DNA of 64,000 nucleotides, taken from positions 211,156,592 through 211,220,591 of the forward strand of contig CM046882.1 in NCBI GenBank assembly GCA_025667525.1. Direction: 5' to 3'. The notes beneath the pieces are model-generated. The model did no database searches and had not been told where the DNA came from. It worked only from the letters and a program-made list of their open reading frames with translations. This DNA comes from Glebionis coronaria. Its lineage: Eukaryota; Streptophyta; Magnoliopsida; Asterales; Asteraceae. The translations under genes were made by a program, and so were the position numbers. Below, in pieces: positions 50,363 through 62,500 of this stretch; position 1 is the stretch's first letter; the number at the start of each line of letters is the position of its first letter.

Positions 50363-53300
50363 CTAATTCAAGAGAAACTTGGTGAGGGATGGAATCATCT
50401 CGTGAGAGATGTCCTCACCAAAGTACAAATCAACACGCTGGCCATTCACCTTAAAGTTTGGCCCATTTGGTTGCGATAACTCAATGGTGCCACAAGGTAA
50501 GACTTTAGCAACGGTGAATGGGTCGGACCAACGACTTTTAAGCTTGCCCGAAAAGATTTTCAACTGAGAGTTAAAGAGTAAAACTTGATCACCTATTTGA
50601 AACTCTCGGTTCTTAATCCTAGAATCATGAATGAGCTTGGTTTTCTCCTTGTAAATCAATAAATTCTCATAAGCCTCATTCCTCAGTTAATTAAGTTCAT
50701 TGAGTTGGATTTTCCTAAGATCACCAGATTTGTTGATATAAAAATTAGCCCATTTCAAGGCCCAATAAGCCCTATGCTCCAACTCAATGGGGAGATGGCA
50801 TGCCTTTCCGTACACAAGACAATATAGAGTGCAACCAATAGGTGTATTATATGCGGTATGGAAAGCCCACAAAGCATCATCTAACTTATCGGCCCATGAG
50901 GCACGATGCTCTCCCACGGTACGCTCTAAAATTCTCTAAAGTCCATGGTTAGAAATCTCGGCTTGACCATTAGTTTGTGAATGATACGCGGTGGAAAGAC
51001 GGTGATTGACGCCATACATAACCATGACTCGAGCAAATTGATCATTGCAAAAATGAGTCCCGCGATCACTAATGATAGCATGAGGAACACCAAATCGAGC
51101 AAATAATTGTTTCAGAAAGTTCACAACCACCCTCACATCGTTCGTAGGTAAAGCTTTTGCTTCAACCCATTTGGATACGTAGTCAACGGCTACGAGGATG
51201 TACTTGTTTCCTTTGGATGATGGAAATGGCCCCATAAAGTCGATGCCCTATACATCATAGATTTCACATTCTTGGATGAAATTTTGAGGCATCTCATCTT
51301 TATGTGTGATCTTGCCTTGTCTTTGGCAAGCATCACAATGCTTAACCATTTCATGAGCGTCATGATAATTGGTGGGCCAATAAAATCCGGAGTCAAAAAC
51401 TTTCTTCGCGATATAGTTAGGACCAAAGTGTCCATCGGTTGGTCCTTTGTGGCAAGCTTCTAGGATTAGTAAAGCTGTCGGACAATCAACACACCTGCGA
51501 ATGACAAGATCCGCACATTTCTTGAAAAGGTAAGGGTCGTCCCAATAATAGTGCTTAATGTCCTTGAAGAACTTTTTCTTTTGTTGGGACGTTAACCCTT
51601 CCATAAGAACACCACCCGCTAAATAGCTTGCAATGTCCGCAAACCATGGGGTATCGTCAAGATTGGAGATAATAGACATTAAGGCCTCAAGGAGAAAAGA
51701 TTCTTTAATCTCTTGATTCGGAAGTTCCCCTTGATAAGGATCCTCGAGTCTACTAAGATGATCTGTGGCTAGGTTTTCTGCTCCCTTTTTATCACGAATT
51801 TCGATTTTAAATTCTTGTAGGAGCAAAACCCAATGAAGGAATCTCGGTTTAGCATCTTGCTTGGTCAAAAAGTATTTCAAGGCGGAATGATCGGTGTAAA
51901 CGATGGTGGTGGAAAGCACAAGATAGGGGCGGAATTTTTCAAAAGCATACACTAAAGCTAAAAGCTCTTTTTCGGTAGTGGTATAAGGCAATTGATCCCC
52001 CGTCATTGTCTTGCTAGCATAATGGATTGGTTGGAAATGTTTGTTAACTTGTTGACCTAAAACCTATCCTACCTCGAAATCACTAGCATCGCACATGAGC
52101 TTGAAAGGTAACTCCCAATTTGGAGAGACTAAGACCGGTTCCTTAGTTAATTTACCTTTAAGAAGTTCGAAAGAATCGAGACATTCTTGAGAAAAGATGA
52201 AAGGAGCATCCTTTTCTAAGAGGTGAGTCATTGGTCGAGCTATCTTAGAGAAATATTGGATGAAACGACGATAAAATCCCGTATGACCTAAAAATCTTCT
52301 AACTCCTTTGTTGGTGGTAGGTGGAGGTAACTTAGCAATGACATCAACTTTAGCACGGTCGACTTCGATACCGGCTTTGGAAATTTTATGCCCGAGAACA
52401 ATACCTTCTTTTATCATGAAATGGCATTTTCCCAATTAAGAACGAGACGAGTGTCTTCACACCGTTTAAGCATACGTTCTAAATTGGAAAGGCAAGATGA
52501 GAAAGAATCACCATAGACCGAGAAATCATCCATAAAGACTACCATAGTTTCTTCAACCATGTCAAGGAAGATAGCCATCATACACCTTTGGAAAGTCCCG
52601 GGAGCATTGCATAAGCCGAAAGGCATTCTTTTGTAAGCAAATGTTCCATAAGGACAAGTGAATGTGGTTTTCTCTTGGTCTTTTGGATCAATAGGATTTT
52701 GAAAATACCCGGAGAAACGTCTAAGAAGCAATAGTAATCATTACCCGCTAAACGCTTGAGCATTTGATCCATGAAAGAAAGAGAAAGATGATCCTTACGA
52801 GTGGCATCATTGAGCTTACGATAGTCTATGCAAACTCGCCAACCCGTGACAAGTCGAGTAGGAATCAACTCGTTGTTTTCATTAGGAACAACGGTTATTC
52901 CGCCTTTCTTAGGCACACAATGGACGGGACTTACCCATGGCGAATCTGAAATAGGGTAAATCATTCCGGCATCTAGAAGTTTGATAACTTCTTTCTTGAT
53001 GACGTCATGAATTTTTGGATTAACCCTTCTTTGGCTTTGGATTGCAGGTTTAAAGTCATCTTCCATGAGAATTTTACGGGTATAAAAGTTAGGATCAGTT
53101 CCGCGGATGTCAGAAATTTTCCAAGCAATTTCTTTCTTATGATTTTTGAGCACATCGATAAGTCGAGATTTTTCATCCTCTTTTAAGTCCTTCTCAATGA
53201 TGACGGGTAACTTCTTATTGTCTTCTAGGAAAACATATTCAAGATGAGACGGTAAAACCTTAAGCTCTAAATCCGGAGGATTGTCAATGGAAGGCTTAGT

Positions 53301-56000
53301 CAAATTCGGATCATCGTTTGTAACTTCCTTAGGAGAAGTTGTAGAAATATGGTCCTCATTGAGAATTTTCTCAATGGTACGAATGTCTTCATCCCAATCG
53401 GAGGGAGAATCGTCATATTTTAAGTCCACATCCCCAAAAGTTGCTTCAAATTCTTTCAAAAGAAAATCACTTTCTGCAAATGGAGTCAATGAGGGAGCTT
53501 TGGAGGCAACGGTCTCAACAATGGGTAGAGAAGAAAAACCACTTTTACAAGCGTCTTTGAAATGTTCTTCACAAGCCTCATCAAGTACGTCAATGAAATT
53601 AACGTTCTCGTGTTCATAAGGTTGCTTAGAAAGTTTACCCATGTTGAAGACGATTTTGTCGTCACCAACTCTCATGATTAATTCGCCCGCCGCTACATCA
53701 ATAAGAGTGCGACTGGTCCTCAAGAATGGACGTCCAACGATTAATGGAACACGGGGACCCATCTCGTAGTCAACGACAACAAAATCCGTCATAAATGTGA
53801 ATTTGTCGACACCGACGAAGACATCTTCGGCTATCGCCACCGGATAAGCAACCGTACGGTTAGCTAAGTCCAATGTCATTCGTGTGGGGATTAGCTCAGG
53901 TAGAGATAATTGTTTCCAAACGCTTAATGGCATTAGGTTGATACTAGCACCTAGATCGGTTAGGACCATACAATTCTCTACCCCGGGAAAGTTGCAAGGA
54001 ATGAGAAAGCGACCCGGATCACCAAGTTTGGTTGGTAATTTCCTTAAAAGAACCGCGGAGCAATTCTCATTAAGTTGGATTTGAGCAATATCAAGGAGTT
54101 TTTCCTTGTCACTTAGAAGATCTTTGTACATTTTAGCATATTTAGGCATGTGAGCGAGAGCCTCGACAAAGGAGATATTGATATTCAATTGTTTAAACAT
54201 TTTAAGAAAGTTTGAAACTTGAATATCATCCTTGTTCTTCAATTTCTCTTTCCTCAACCTTGAGGGATAAGTTATATTGGGTTGCGATGAACGCTTTGGA
54301 ATGGAATTCTCACTCACATCCTTGGGTGGTGGAGGGGTAGAAGTAGAAGGTGGGGAAATTGGTGAAGGTTGCTCGTTATCCTTTGTCACAATCACCAGAG
54401 TAGGTTTAGGAATCTCGGGTTCCTTATAGCCTTTTCCACTTTGGGTGGTGATTGCTTTCATCTCCCCTCTTGTATTAGAAATTGTGTTACTCGAAAGAGA
54501 ACCCGAAGCAGAGGGTTGATTACTTGGGAAGAAACTAGCCATCATATCCCTTAAATCATTCGTTTGATTGCTTAAAGAGTTTCACATGTCATTCCTAAGC
54601 TTGGCTCAAAGATCATTACCTTGTTTAGCCATGTCACCATTCAAGTTAATAATTTGGCTCTGAAGATTCTTCACCGGCGCGTTATTAGTTCTCATGTAAG
54701 TTTCAACCTCGTGATTATATGTCGTGGGTTGGTTGGGAGGGGGAACTTGGTAAGCGGATGTTTGATAGGTGGGTGGTTGGTAACCTTGATTATTTCCTTG
54801 AGGTGGACATGGGTTTCTTTGGGTTTGATATTGATTAGGAGCTCGAGGTTGGTTTTGATTGTTACGATTGAAGTTGTTTGGGTTTTGAGGAGGAAAATCG
54901 GGTGGTGAAAGAAAATTGTTTGAACGATAACTTAGCAAAGCGCGGTCACCTTGAGGACGTGCTTGATAGCCTCCCGTGGAAAAATTACCGTTAGCTGCAT
55001 ACACGTTTTCTGGATTGTCATGAGTAGAAGGACAATCGGTGTCTGAATGAGGACCGCCGCAAGTCTCACAAGAAAGTGCTACAACTTTAACTTGTTGAAA
55101 TTGGTTCGTAACAATGGTTAAGAAATTCTTGTTCATCTCGGCTAGTTGGCGGGTGAGTTGGGTGAGTTCAGCTATCTTGGGGTTTGATGAAGTAGAAGAA
55201 ACATTGACCCTCGGGTTATTTCTTGAAGATGCGGATGAATCCCAATTTTTGTGATGAGTGGTCATGTTCTCTATAAGCTCTCTACACTCCTCGGGTCTTC
55301 TCTTCATAAATGTACCACCGGCGGCGGCATTAATCGTATCACGATCACGAAAAGTTAAACCATTGTAGAAAGTATCAATTAATGTGACGGGTAGCATATT
55401 ATGGTTAGGACAACGATCGATAAAGACATTATAACGTTCCCAAGCATCGAAAAGAGACTGATCGGGTTCTTGAGTGAAACCAGTGATTTGATTACGAAGA
55501 CTAGTTACCATGGATGGTGGAAAATATCTTGACAAAAATTTTTGAGTCATCTCGTCCCATGTATGAATTGAGTTTTTAGGAAGACGATCAAACCATTTTT
55601 CGGCATGGTGGGATAAAGTGTTTGGAAAAAGATGAAGGCGAAGAAAATCCATGGAAACACCGGGCAATTTCATGCTTTGAGTGACGGTTATGAATTTGAC
55701 GAGGTGTTTGTTGGCATCATCATCCGGTAATTCGCGAAATGGACAAGCATTTTGAACTTGTTGGATCATGTGAAGCTTCAACGAAAATTCGGGAAACGTG
55801 ATTTACATCGGCGCAATCGGTCCTCCACGTCCATTCATAGTTGGTTGGCATAGCTCCTCCATCGTACGAAGGTCGGGTTGAGGGTCATGGTTGTTATTAT
55901 TCACATTGGGGTGAGGTGGATTGTTATTATTATGCACACCGGCCATATCTAAGTCTCTACGAGTCTCGGGCTCAAGATAAGACGAAGATCGAGTACGCAT
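50363..56000 (-). pseudogene. D2 gag-pol, Athila-like, multiply broken
   Basis: It has the same domain order as D1, starting at ATG 56000. Gag is in one piece from 55781 to 54606 and includes CETCGGPHSDTDC. Protease ALADLGASINLMP is altered to VLTDLGASINLMP, and the RT FMDD is present. Defects shared with D1 are TAA 55803-55805 and the lost base near 52420-52434. Private defects are TGA 54603-54605, a lost base near 52717, TAG 52064-52066, TAG 51248-51250, TAG 50936-50938 and TAA 50687-50689. The TGA corresponds to CGA in D1, a typical decay of a methylated CpG. Confidence 0.92.
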
Positions 56001-56182
56001 ACACTAAAACTGAAATACAATATTTTTTATTTTTTATCTTTTTTATTTTTTTTGGATTTTTGAAAATTTTATATTTTTTAGGATTTTTTTGAAAATTTTT
56101 ATGCTTGAAAATAACGTTCCCAAAAGAACGGATCCCAAAATCCAATTTTTCTCACAAAAAACCGTTAATCTTTATGAAAAGA

Positions 56183-56198
56183 GCCGACAGCAGCGCCA
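56183..56198 (-). promoter_or_regulatory. Primer binding site of D2
   Basis: The minus strand reads TGGCGCTGCTGTCGGC, identical to D1, three bases from the LTR3 block. Confidence 0.75.
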
Positions 56199-56201
56199 TT
56201 T

Positions 56202-56972
56202 TAATATCCATTTTAATATGACAACTTTTGTGTGTGTGTAGTTTAAGTTTTGTTCGTACTCGATTCAATTCGAATTGATCACGGTTTAAGGTGGAATTTT
56301 TTGTCACTAAAAGGGGGAGCTTTTGGTTATCTATCTCTACTTGAAAAATAAAAGCTAAAATTATTAAACGTAAATATAAAAATAAAAGATAGAAATCTAA
56401 CCTTGAATTTCTGAATAATTTGAGAAGGGAAAGCTAATGGAATGATACTCGGATAAATGGCTTGAATGATTATACTTTCTCCATTCTCAGATAAAAAAAA
56501 GATGACGTAATCTAATCTAAAAATGAAACTTTAAAAGATTTAAACTAAATGACAAAATAAGCAAGTTAAAAAAACTTAAAACATGAAAAAGAAAATAAAA
56601 AAAAATTGAAAATGAAATAAAAATAAAACTTCTTTAGATAAAAACTAATTTCTACTAATTCGGAATTTCAAATGTTTTTCGTAAAAATCCACATTTTCGG
56701 ATAAATAGACATATTCGGATAAAACAAACAATTTCAGAATAAATGGCATTTTCGGATAAATTTACCTTTTTCGGGAAAATGACCAATATTCGGATAAAGG
56801 CTAAATCTTCGGAATAACAAGTATTTTCGGAATAAATCTGATTTTCGGATAAACAGGCTTTTTCGGAAAAACTAATTAAATTTGGATAAAAAATGAAACT
56901 TTAAAAGATTTAAACTAAATGACAAAATAAGCAATTTAAACAAACTTAAAACATGAAAAAAAAAATTGAAAA
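56202..56972 (-). repeat. LTR3 of element D, truncated by element E
   Basis: It follows LTR2 closely to about 56886. Then a block of about 90 bp (56886-56972) repeats sequence already seen at 56517-56612. After that, element E begins. The remainder of LTR3 should lie beyond E, outside the window. Confidence 0.8.
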
Positions 56973-57026
56973 TGTTTAACACCCCCAAATTTATACGCAG
57001 CGGAATACAACTTTGGGTGCTAAACA
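56973..57026 (-). other. Predicted U5 terminal stem-loop, element E
   Basis: TGTTTAACACCC at 56973-56984 pairs with GGGTGCTAAACA at 57015-57026 in 11 of 12 positions. The loop contains CAGCGGAA. It is longer than the B and C stems and differs from them in sequence. Confidence 0.6.
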
Positions 57027-59511
57027 ATGATACAAAAACACATAATTTATAAAGAACGACTCAAAAAGAGACGTTTTAGATTTATCGTTCCCAAAACATT
57101 TGTCAGAGTAGCGTAGTCCCAAGACATCGTAACCGAAGTACAAGCAAATCAAAAGATTTAAATTGTTTTGAACAAAAGGAACGACAAATATTCAAAGTGT
57201 TTATTTACAAAAGTAGTGCACAACATTCATTCCCGCGGCCTCCAAGCTTCAGCCTTCCTGATTACCTGAAATACATGTGAGAAAATCATCAGCAAAAATG
57301 CCGAGTGAATCTATAGGTTTATATAATCATTTTGAACACAAGCAAGATTATAAGTTTGTGGCATACTTGAAGGCAACATGCTTCTAATAATAATTTGCAT
57401 CAACAATAATAATTGTATATAGCATAAATTGCAATAAGCTCATGGAACCGAGCCCTTAGACACTCCCATATCAGTCTAATAAGACGAGAGATTTATTAAT
57501 TGTCAGTTACCTCCAGATTACTGGTACATTGCCGTATACCTGACTTCTCAATACAATATGCTCAAACAGTGTGGAGGTCGGGCCTAAGCTTCTATGACAA
57601 GTCCAAAAAAACTGAACCGGGGCGGCTTCCCCCATAGATCTATTAATTGTACTAGCGGTTAACCCATCATAGGTTAATTAACGGTCCATAATTGAGGTTT
57701 TAATAAGGCAATCACTTAATGCAATTTAAAGGCAACCACGGATCCATTCATAAAGGGACAAGCATACCATAAAAATCTTGTGTTCTAAGTTTACAAAACA
57801 TGTATTCCCCCTCGCGGGTTTTAAAATATTTGAATGAGCTCAAACGAGGCTATAGACTCACCTTTGTACTTATAGTAGTTGAAGACAATCGCCGACGATA
57901 GTAGATGCCCGATAATCACGATAACCGCAACCTAGCAAATAAGGTGCGTACTTTAATAATAGACTCGAGAAATAAATGATACTTAATAAAATCAACTCGA
58001 ACTCATAAAACCACAATACACTCGAAAGAAACGATATAAATAACTTCATTATACTTTACTACTCATTTACCTTACCATTTTATACTTTTAACAACATCCG
58101 CCGGTACATACTACATGTACTAGCTTATTTACCCCTTTTAAACTTGTCGACCATTTATGAAACGACTCAAAAAGCTAACTTACTATATATAGAAAGTCCA
58201 CCTACAATTTTATCAAATGAAATTACTTTTAAAGTCCTTTACTCGACTCATTTTCAAACCACAAAATCCGGACAGATTTGCGTTAATTTTTCATACGACC
58301 GTTTTAACTTATTTAAACGACTCCGTTTACAAAACCGACACTCGGGTTTTAAAGTAAACTCAACCTAATAAATAAATACCTTATTATCAGTAGGTTACAC
58401 ATTTTAAAACATCCTTTTAGAGTCCCCGGGATTCGATCCAAATATCGGCAACAACTATATGTAGTGTCGATACTCGTCTCCCGGTACACGATCATTTAAA
58501 ACATCATAACTTCGCGCTCGCTTTTAGTTAGAAGCTCTACCTTATATCAAATCGAAGCTAAGGAAATTATCTACAACCCTAGGCTATAAGTTAATTTTCA
58601 AAACATAAAAATTCGGATTTCTCAGTTTACTTACTGCTATAAAATGGGTACCAAAATCTTGTACAAAATCAACTTTTTGACCAAAACCAACCATAGAAAT
58701 GGTCATTCCTATACTCTAATATCATCATACATCCACCATAACATCAAAATCATAACAAAAATAAAAATCTTTGGATCAAAATATAATTTTTAACAAGATT
58801 TCTAGCAAGAACCACCATGGATCATGCTAAAAACACCATGCATAACCATGGCTTCCACCTACCAACATCATAAAAATAAAAAGTGCTTGCATGTGTGAAA
58901 TTTTTATACCTTTGTGATCCTTGATCAAAAATAGAGATGGGTCTATGCTTGGTTTAGCTAGATTCAACCTCAATCTTGATATAATTGGAAAAATGTGTGG
59001 ATTTGGTGTGGGTATGGGTGTTTCGGCAAAATGAAGAAAGAAAGAGAGAGAAAGAAAATTTTGAAAGTAAAAAAAATGTGTGTGTGTGTGTATGTTTATT
59101 TTATTAAATTTTTGTTAGTGGGGTGAGGACCAAATGGCAATTTGGCAAAAGTTTGGTTAAATTTTGTAAATAGCTAGTTTAAAAAGGTGGGAAATTGTCA
59201 CTAGTCAATTTAGAAAATATTTACGGGACTCGAGTTTCGTAAAAATACGTAAAAGTTTAAACGCACACGAAAAATAATAATATAATGACTCGATACGTAA
59301 TTAAAACGATATCGTCGAAAATATTAAATATCGAAACGATCGATAATGAAATATAAAATTATGGGCATCCGTCGGCATCGCGATCACTAGTAGTCCTCGT
59401 TGCTCGTCAAAATATTAAAATAAAATATTTAATATCGATTTCAACTTAAACCGTTAAACATAATAATATTTAAGATTATAAAATACTTCAAAAATATTTG
59501 CGGGTTTTACA
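56973..59511 (-). repeat. Element E 3' LTR
   Basis: The LTR is 2,539 bp, with ends TGTTTAACACCC and GGGTTTTACA. It shares with B and C the CCCCCAAAT run and CAGCGGAA box at one end and the TGTAAAACC start on the minus strand with B. It contains a short TG microsatellite near 59077-59091 and a GA-rich tract just before it. Confidence 0.92.
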
Positions 59512-59526
59512 TCCTCACCACCTTAG
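59512..59526 (-). promoter_or_regulatory. Polypurine tract of element E
   Basis: The minus strand reads CTAAGGTGGTGAGGA directly before the LTR start TGTAAAACC. Confidence 0.8.
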
Positions 59527-59545
59527 GAGAGCACCGTCCCGGGGC

Positions 59546-62500
59546 TTACTTCTCCTTAGGTCCGTCTACGAATAAATGTGGATACTTTCTCTTGAAGTAA
59601 TCCTCTCGCTCCCAAGTGTATTCGGGTCCACGTCGGGAATTCCATCGCACTTTTACTATCGGGATCCGACTTTGCTTAAGTCGTTTCACTTCTCGATCCA
59701 TAATCTCCACCGGTTCTTCAATAAAATGCAGTTTGTCATCCAGTTGAATCTCCTCAAGTGGTATTATCAAATTCTCGTCCGCCAAACACCTCTTAAGATT
59801 AAAAACGTGAAAAGTATTATGAATAGCACTTAACTTCTCTGGCAATTCCAACTTATATGCCACAGGACCAACTCGATCAATAATCTTGAATGGACCAATA
59901 TAACGTGGACTAAGCTTTCCTCGCTTTCCAAATCGAATTACTCCTTTCCAAGGTGATACTTTCAACATAACCATATCGCCAATATCAAACTCCAATGGTT
60001 TTCTCCTCTTATCCGCATAACTCTTCTGCCTACTACGAGCTGTTAATAAACGATTCTTGATTTGCACGATCTTCTCAGTCGTTTCTCTAATCAATTCAGG
60101 ACCCGTCAACTGACTTTCTCCAACCTCACACCAACCAACTGGTGATCTACACTTTCGCCCGTAAAGTGCTTCAAATGGCGCAACCTTAATACTTGCATGA
60201 TAACCGTTGTTGTATGAGAACTCCACCAAAGGTAAGTGTCGATCCCAACTACCTCCAAAGTCTATTACACATGCTCGTAACATATCCTCCAAGGTCTGAA
60301 TAGTCCTTTCACTTTGTCCGTCCGTTTCCGGATGATACGCAGTGCTCATATCCAACTGAGTCCCCAAAGCTCGCTGAAGCGATTTCCAAAACTCAGATGT
60401 GAACCGACTATCTCGATCAGAAATAATTGACAAAGGAACCCCATGTCTATAAACAACTTCCTTCAAATACAACCGAGTAAGTTTGTCTAAGTCATCAGTT
60501 TTCTTTATCGGCAAGAAATGAGCCGACTTAGTCAACCGATCAACAATCACCCAAATCGTATCATAACCACTAGAAGTTTTCGGAAGTCCCGAAACAAAGT
60601 CCATAATGATCTTCTCCCATTTCCATTCTGGAATTTCAGGTTGTTGCAGTAAAACCAAAGGTCTCTTGTGCTCAAACTTCACCTTCGCACACGTCAAGCA
60701 TTTACTAACATAAGTAGCAATGTTAGCCTTCATATTCGGCCACCAGTAACACTTCTTCAAGTCTTGGTACATTTTATCCGATCCTGGGTGAATCGAATAT
60801 TTAGACTTATGAGATTCGTGCATAATTAGATCTCTCAGTCCTCCATACACCGGTAACCACACACGATTCTCGAAATACCGAATTCCGTCATCACGAATAT
60901 CAAATATAGGTGTCATCCTTCTACCCAAGTCTTCATCTCTCACATTCTCTTCCTCCATCGCCTTAGTTTGAGCTTTAAGTATTCGATTAGATAAATCAGA
61001 ATAAGTTTTCATAGCTAAAGCTCTAACCCTTTTGGTTATTTCTCTGTCCTTCCTACTAAGTGCATCGGCAACCACATTAGCCTTACCAGGATGGTAGCAA
61101 ATTTGAATGTCATAATCACTCAACAATTCTACCCATCTTCTCTGCCTCATATTGAGCTCCTTCTGATCTAGAATATGTTGCAGGCTCTTATGATCGGTAT
61201 ATACCACACTCTTTGTACCGTAGAGATAGTGTCTCCATAGTCTAAGAGCAAAGACAACAGCTCCTAATTCCAAATCATGGTAGTATAATTCTCCTCATGC
61301 TTCCTCAATTGACGAGATGCATACGCGATCACTTTCTCCCTTTGCATCAACACAGCACCAAAACCCTTACGCGATGCGTCACAATATACCACAAAGTCTT
61401 CAGCTCCGTCGGGCAAAGCCAAAATTGGTGTAGAACACAGCTTCCGCTTCAAAGTTTGGAATGCTTCTTCTTCTTCTGAACCCCATTCATACTTCTTGTT
61501 TTTCTCGGTAAGCTTAGTAAGAGGTTTATAAATTAAAGAGAACCCTTCTATAAATCGCCGGTAGTATCCAGCTAATCCCAGGAATTGTCTAACTTCAGTC
61601 GGGATCGTAGGCCTAGCCCAATCTCTAATAGCTTCAATTTTGGAAGGATCAACATGAACAACGCTACTATCGATCACGTGCCCAAGGAATTGGACTGAAT
61701 CCAACCAAAAATCACACTTGGAGAATTTCGCATACAACTTCTCCTTCTTCAACAACTCCAAAATAACCTTCGAATGACCTTCATGCTCCTCCCGACTTTT
61801 AGAATAAATCAGGATATCATCGATAAATACAATCACAAACTTGTCGAGGTATGTTTTACACACACGATTCATTAAGTCCATGAATACCGCAGGTGCGTTA
61901 GTTAACCCAAACGGCATCACCTGAAATTCAAAGTGTCCATAACGCGTCCGAAAAGCTGTAATAGGTATATCCTCCTCTTTAACACGAAGTTGATGATAAC
62001 CCGACCTTAAGTCGATCTTCGAGTACACACACGAACCTTGAAGTTGATCGAACAAATCATTGATCCTAGGAAGTGGATAACGATTTTTAATAGTTAACTT
62101 GTTCAACTCTCGGTAGTCTATGCACATTCTGAACGATCCGTCCTTCTTCTTCACGAACAATACTGGAGCTCCCCAAGGTGACGAACTTGGTCTAATGAAC
62201 GCCTTCTCCATTAACTCCTTCAACTGATCTGCCAACTCCTTCAACTCAGACGGTGCCAAACGATAAGGTGCACGCGCCACCGGTGCAGCTCCCGGCACTA
62301 GATCAATCTTGAATTCGACTTCTCGCTGAGGCGGAAGCCCTGGCAAGTCATCGGGAAATACTTCAGGAAAATCACGAATAACCGGAACATCCTCCACACG
62401 CCTAGCCGGTAGTTCCTTCTCCACTACTTGAGCCAAGAACAGGTGACAACCTCTTTCTACATATTTCCTCGCCTTGATACAAGATATCACCGTTAGACGA

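Larger units (their letters stand above)
36617..56972 (-). mobile_element. Element D: Athila-like tandem array LTR-internal-LTR-internal-LTR
   Basis: Two near-identical internal regions of about 8 kb each alternate with three copies of one LTR: LTR1 36617-38435, LTR2 46407-48223 and truncated LTR3 56202-56972. LTR2 is bordered on its left by the PBS of D1 and on its right by the purine-tract side of D2. It serves both units. The likely origin is unequal recombination between LTRs. LTR3 is broken by element E. Confidence 0.88.

Noticed and set aside
36617..56972. Two independent D insertions side by side
   Set aside because: Only three LTRs exist for two internal regions, and the middle one is exactly bordered by the PBS of one unit and the purine tract of the other.
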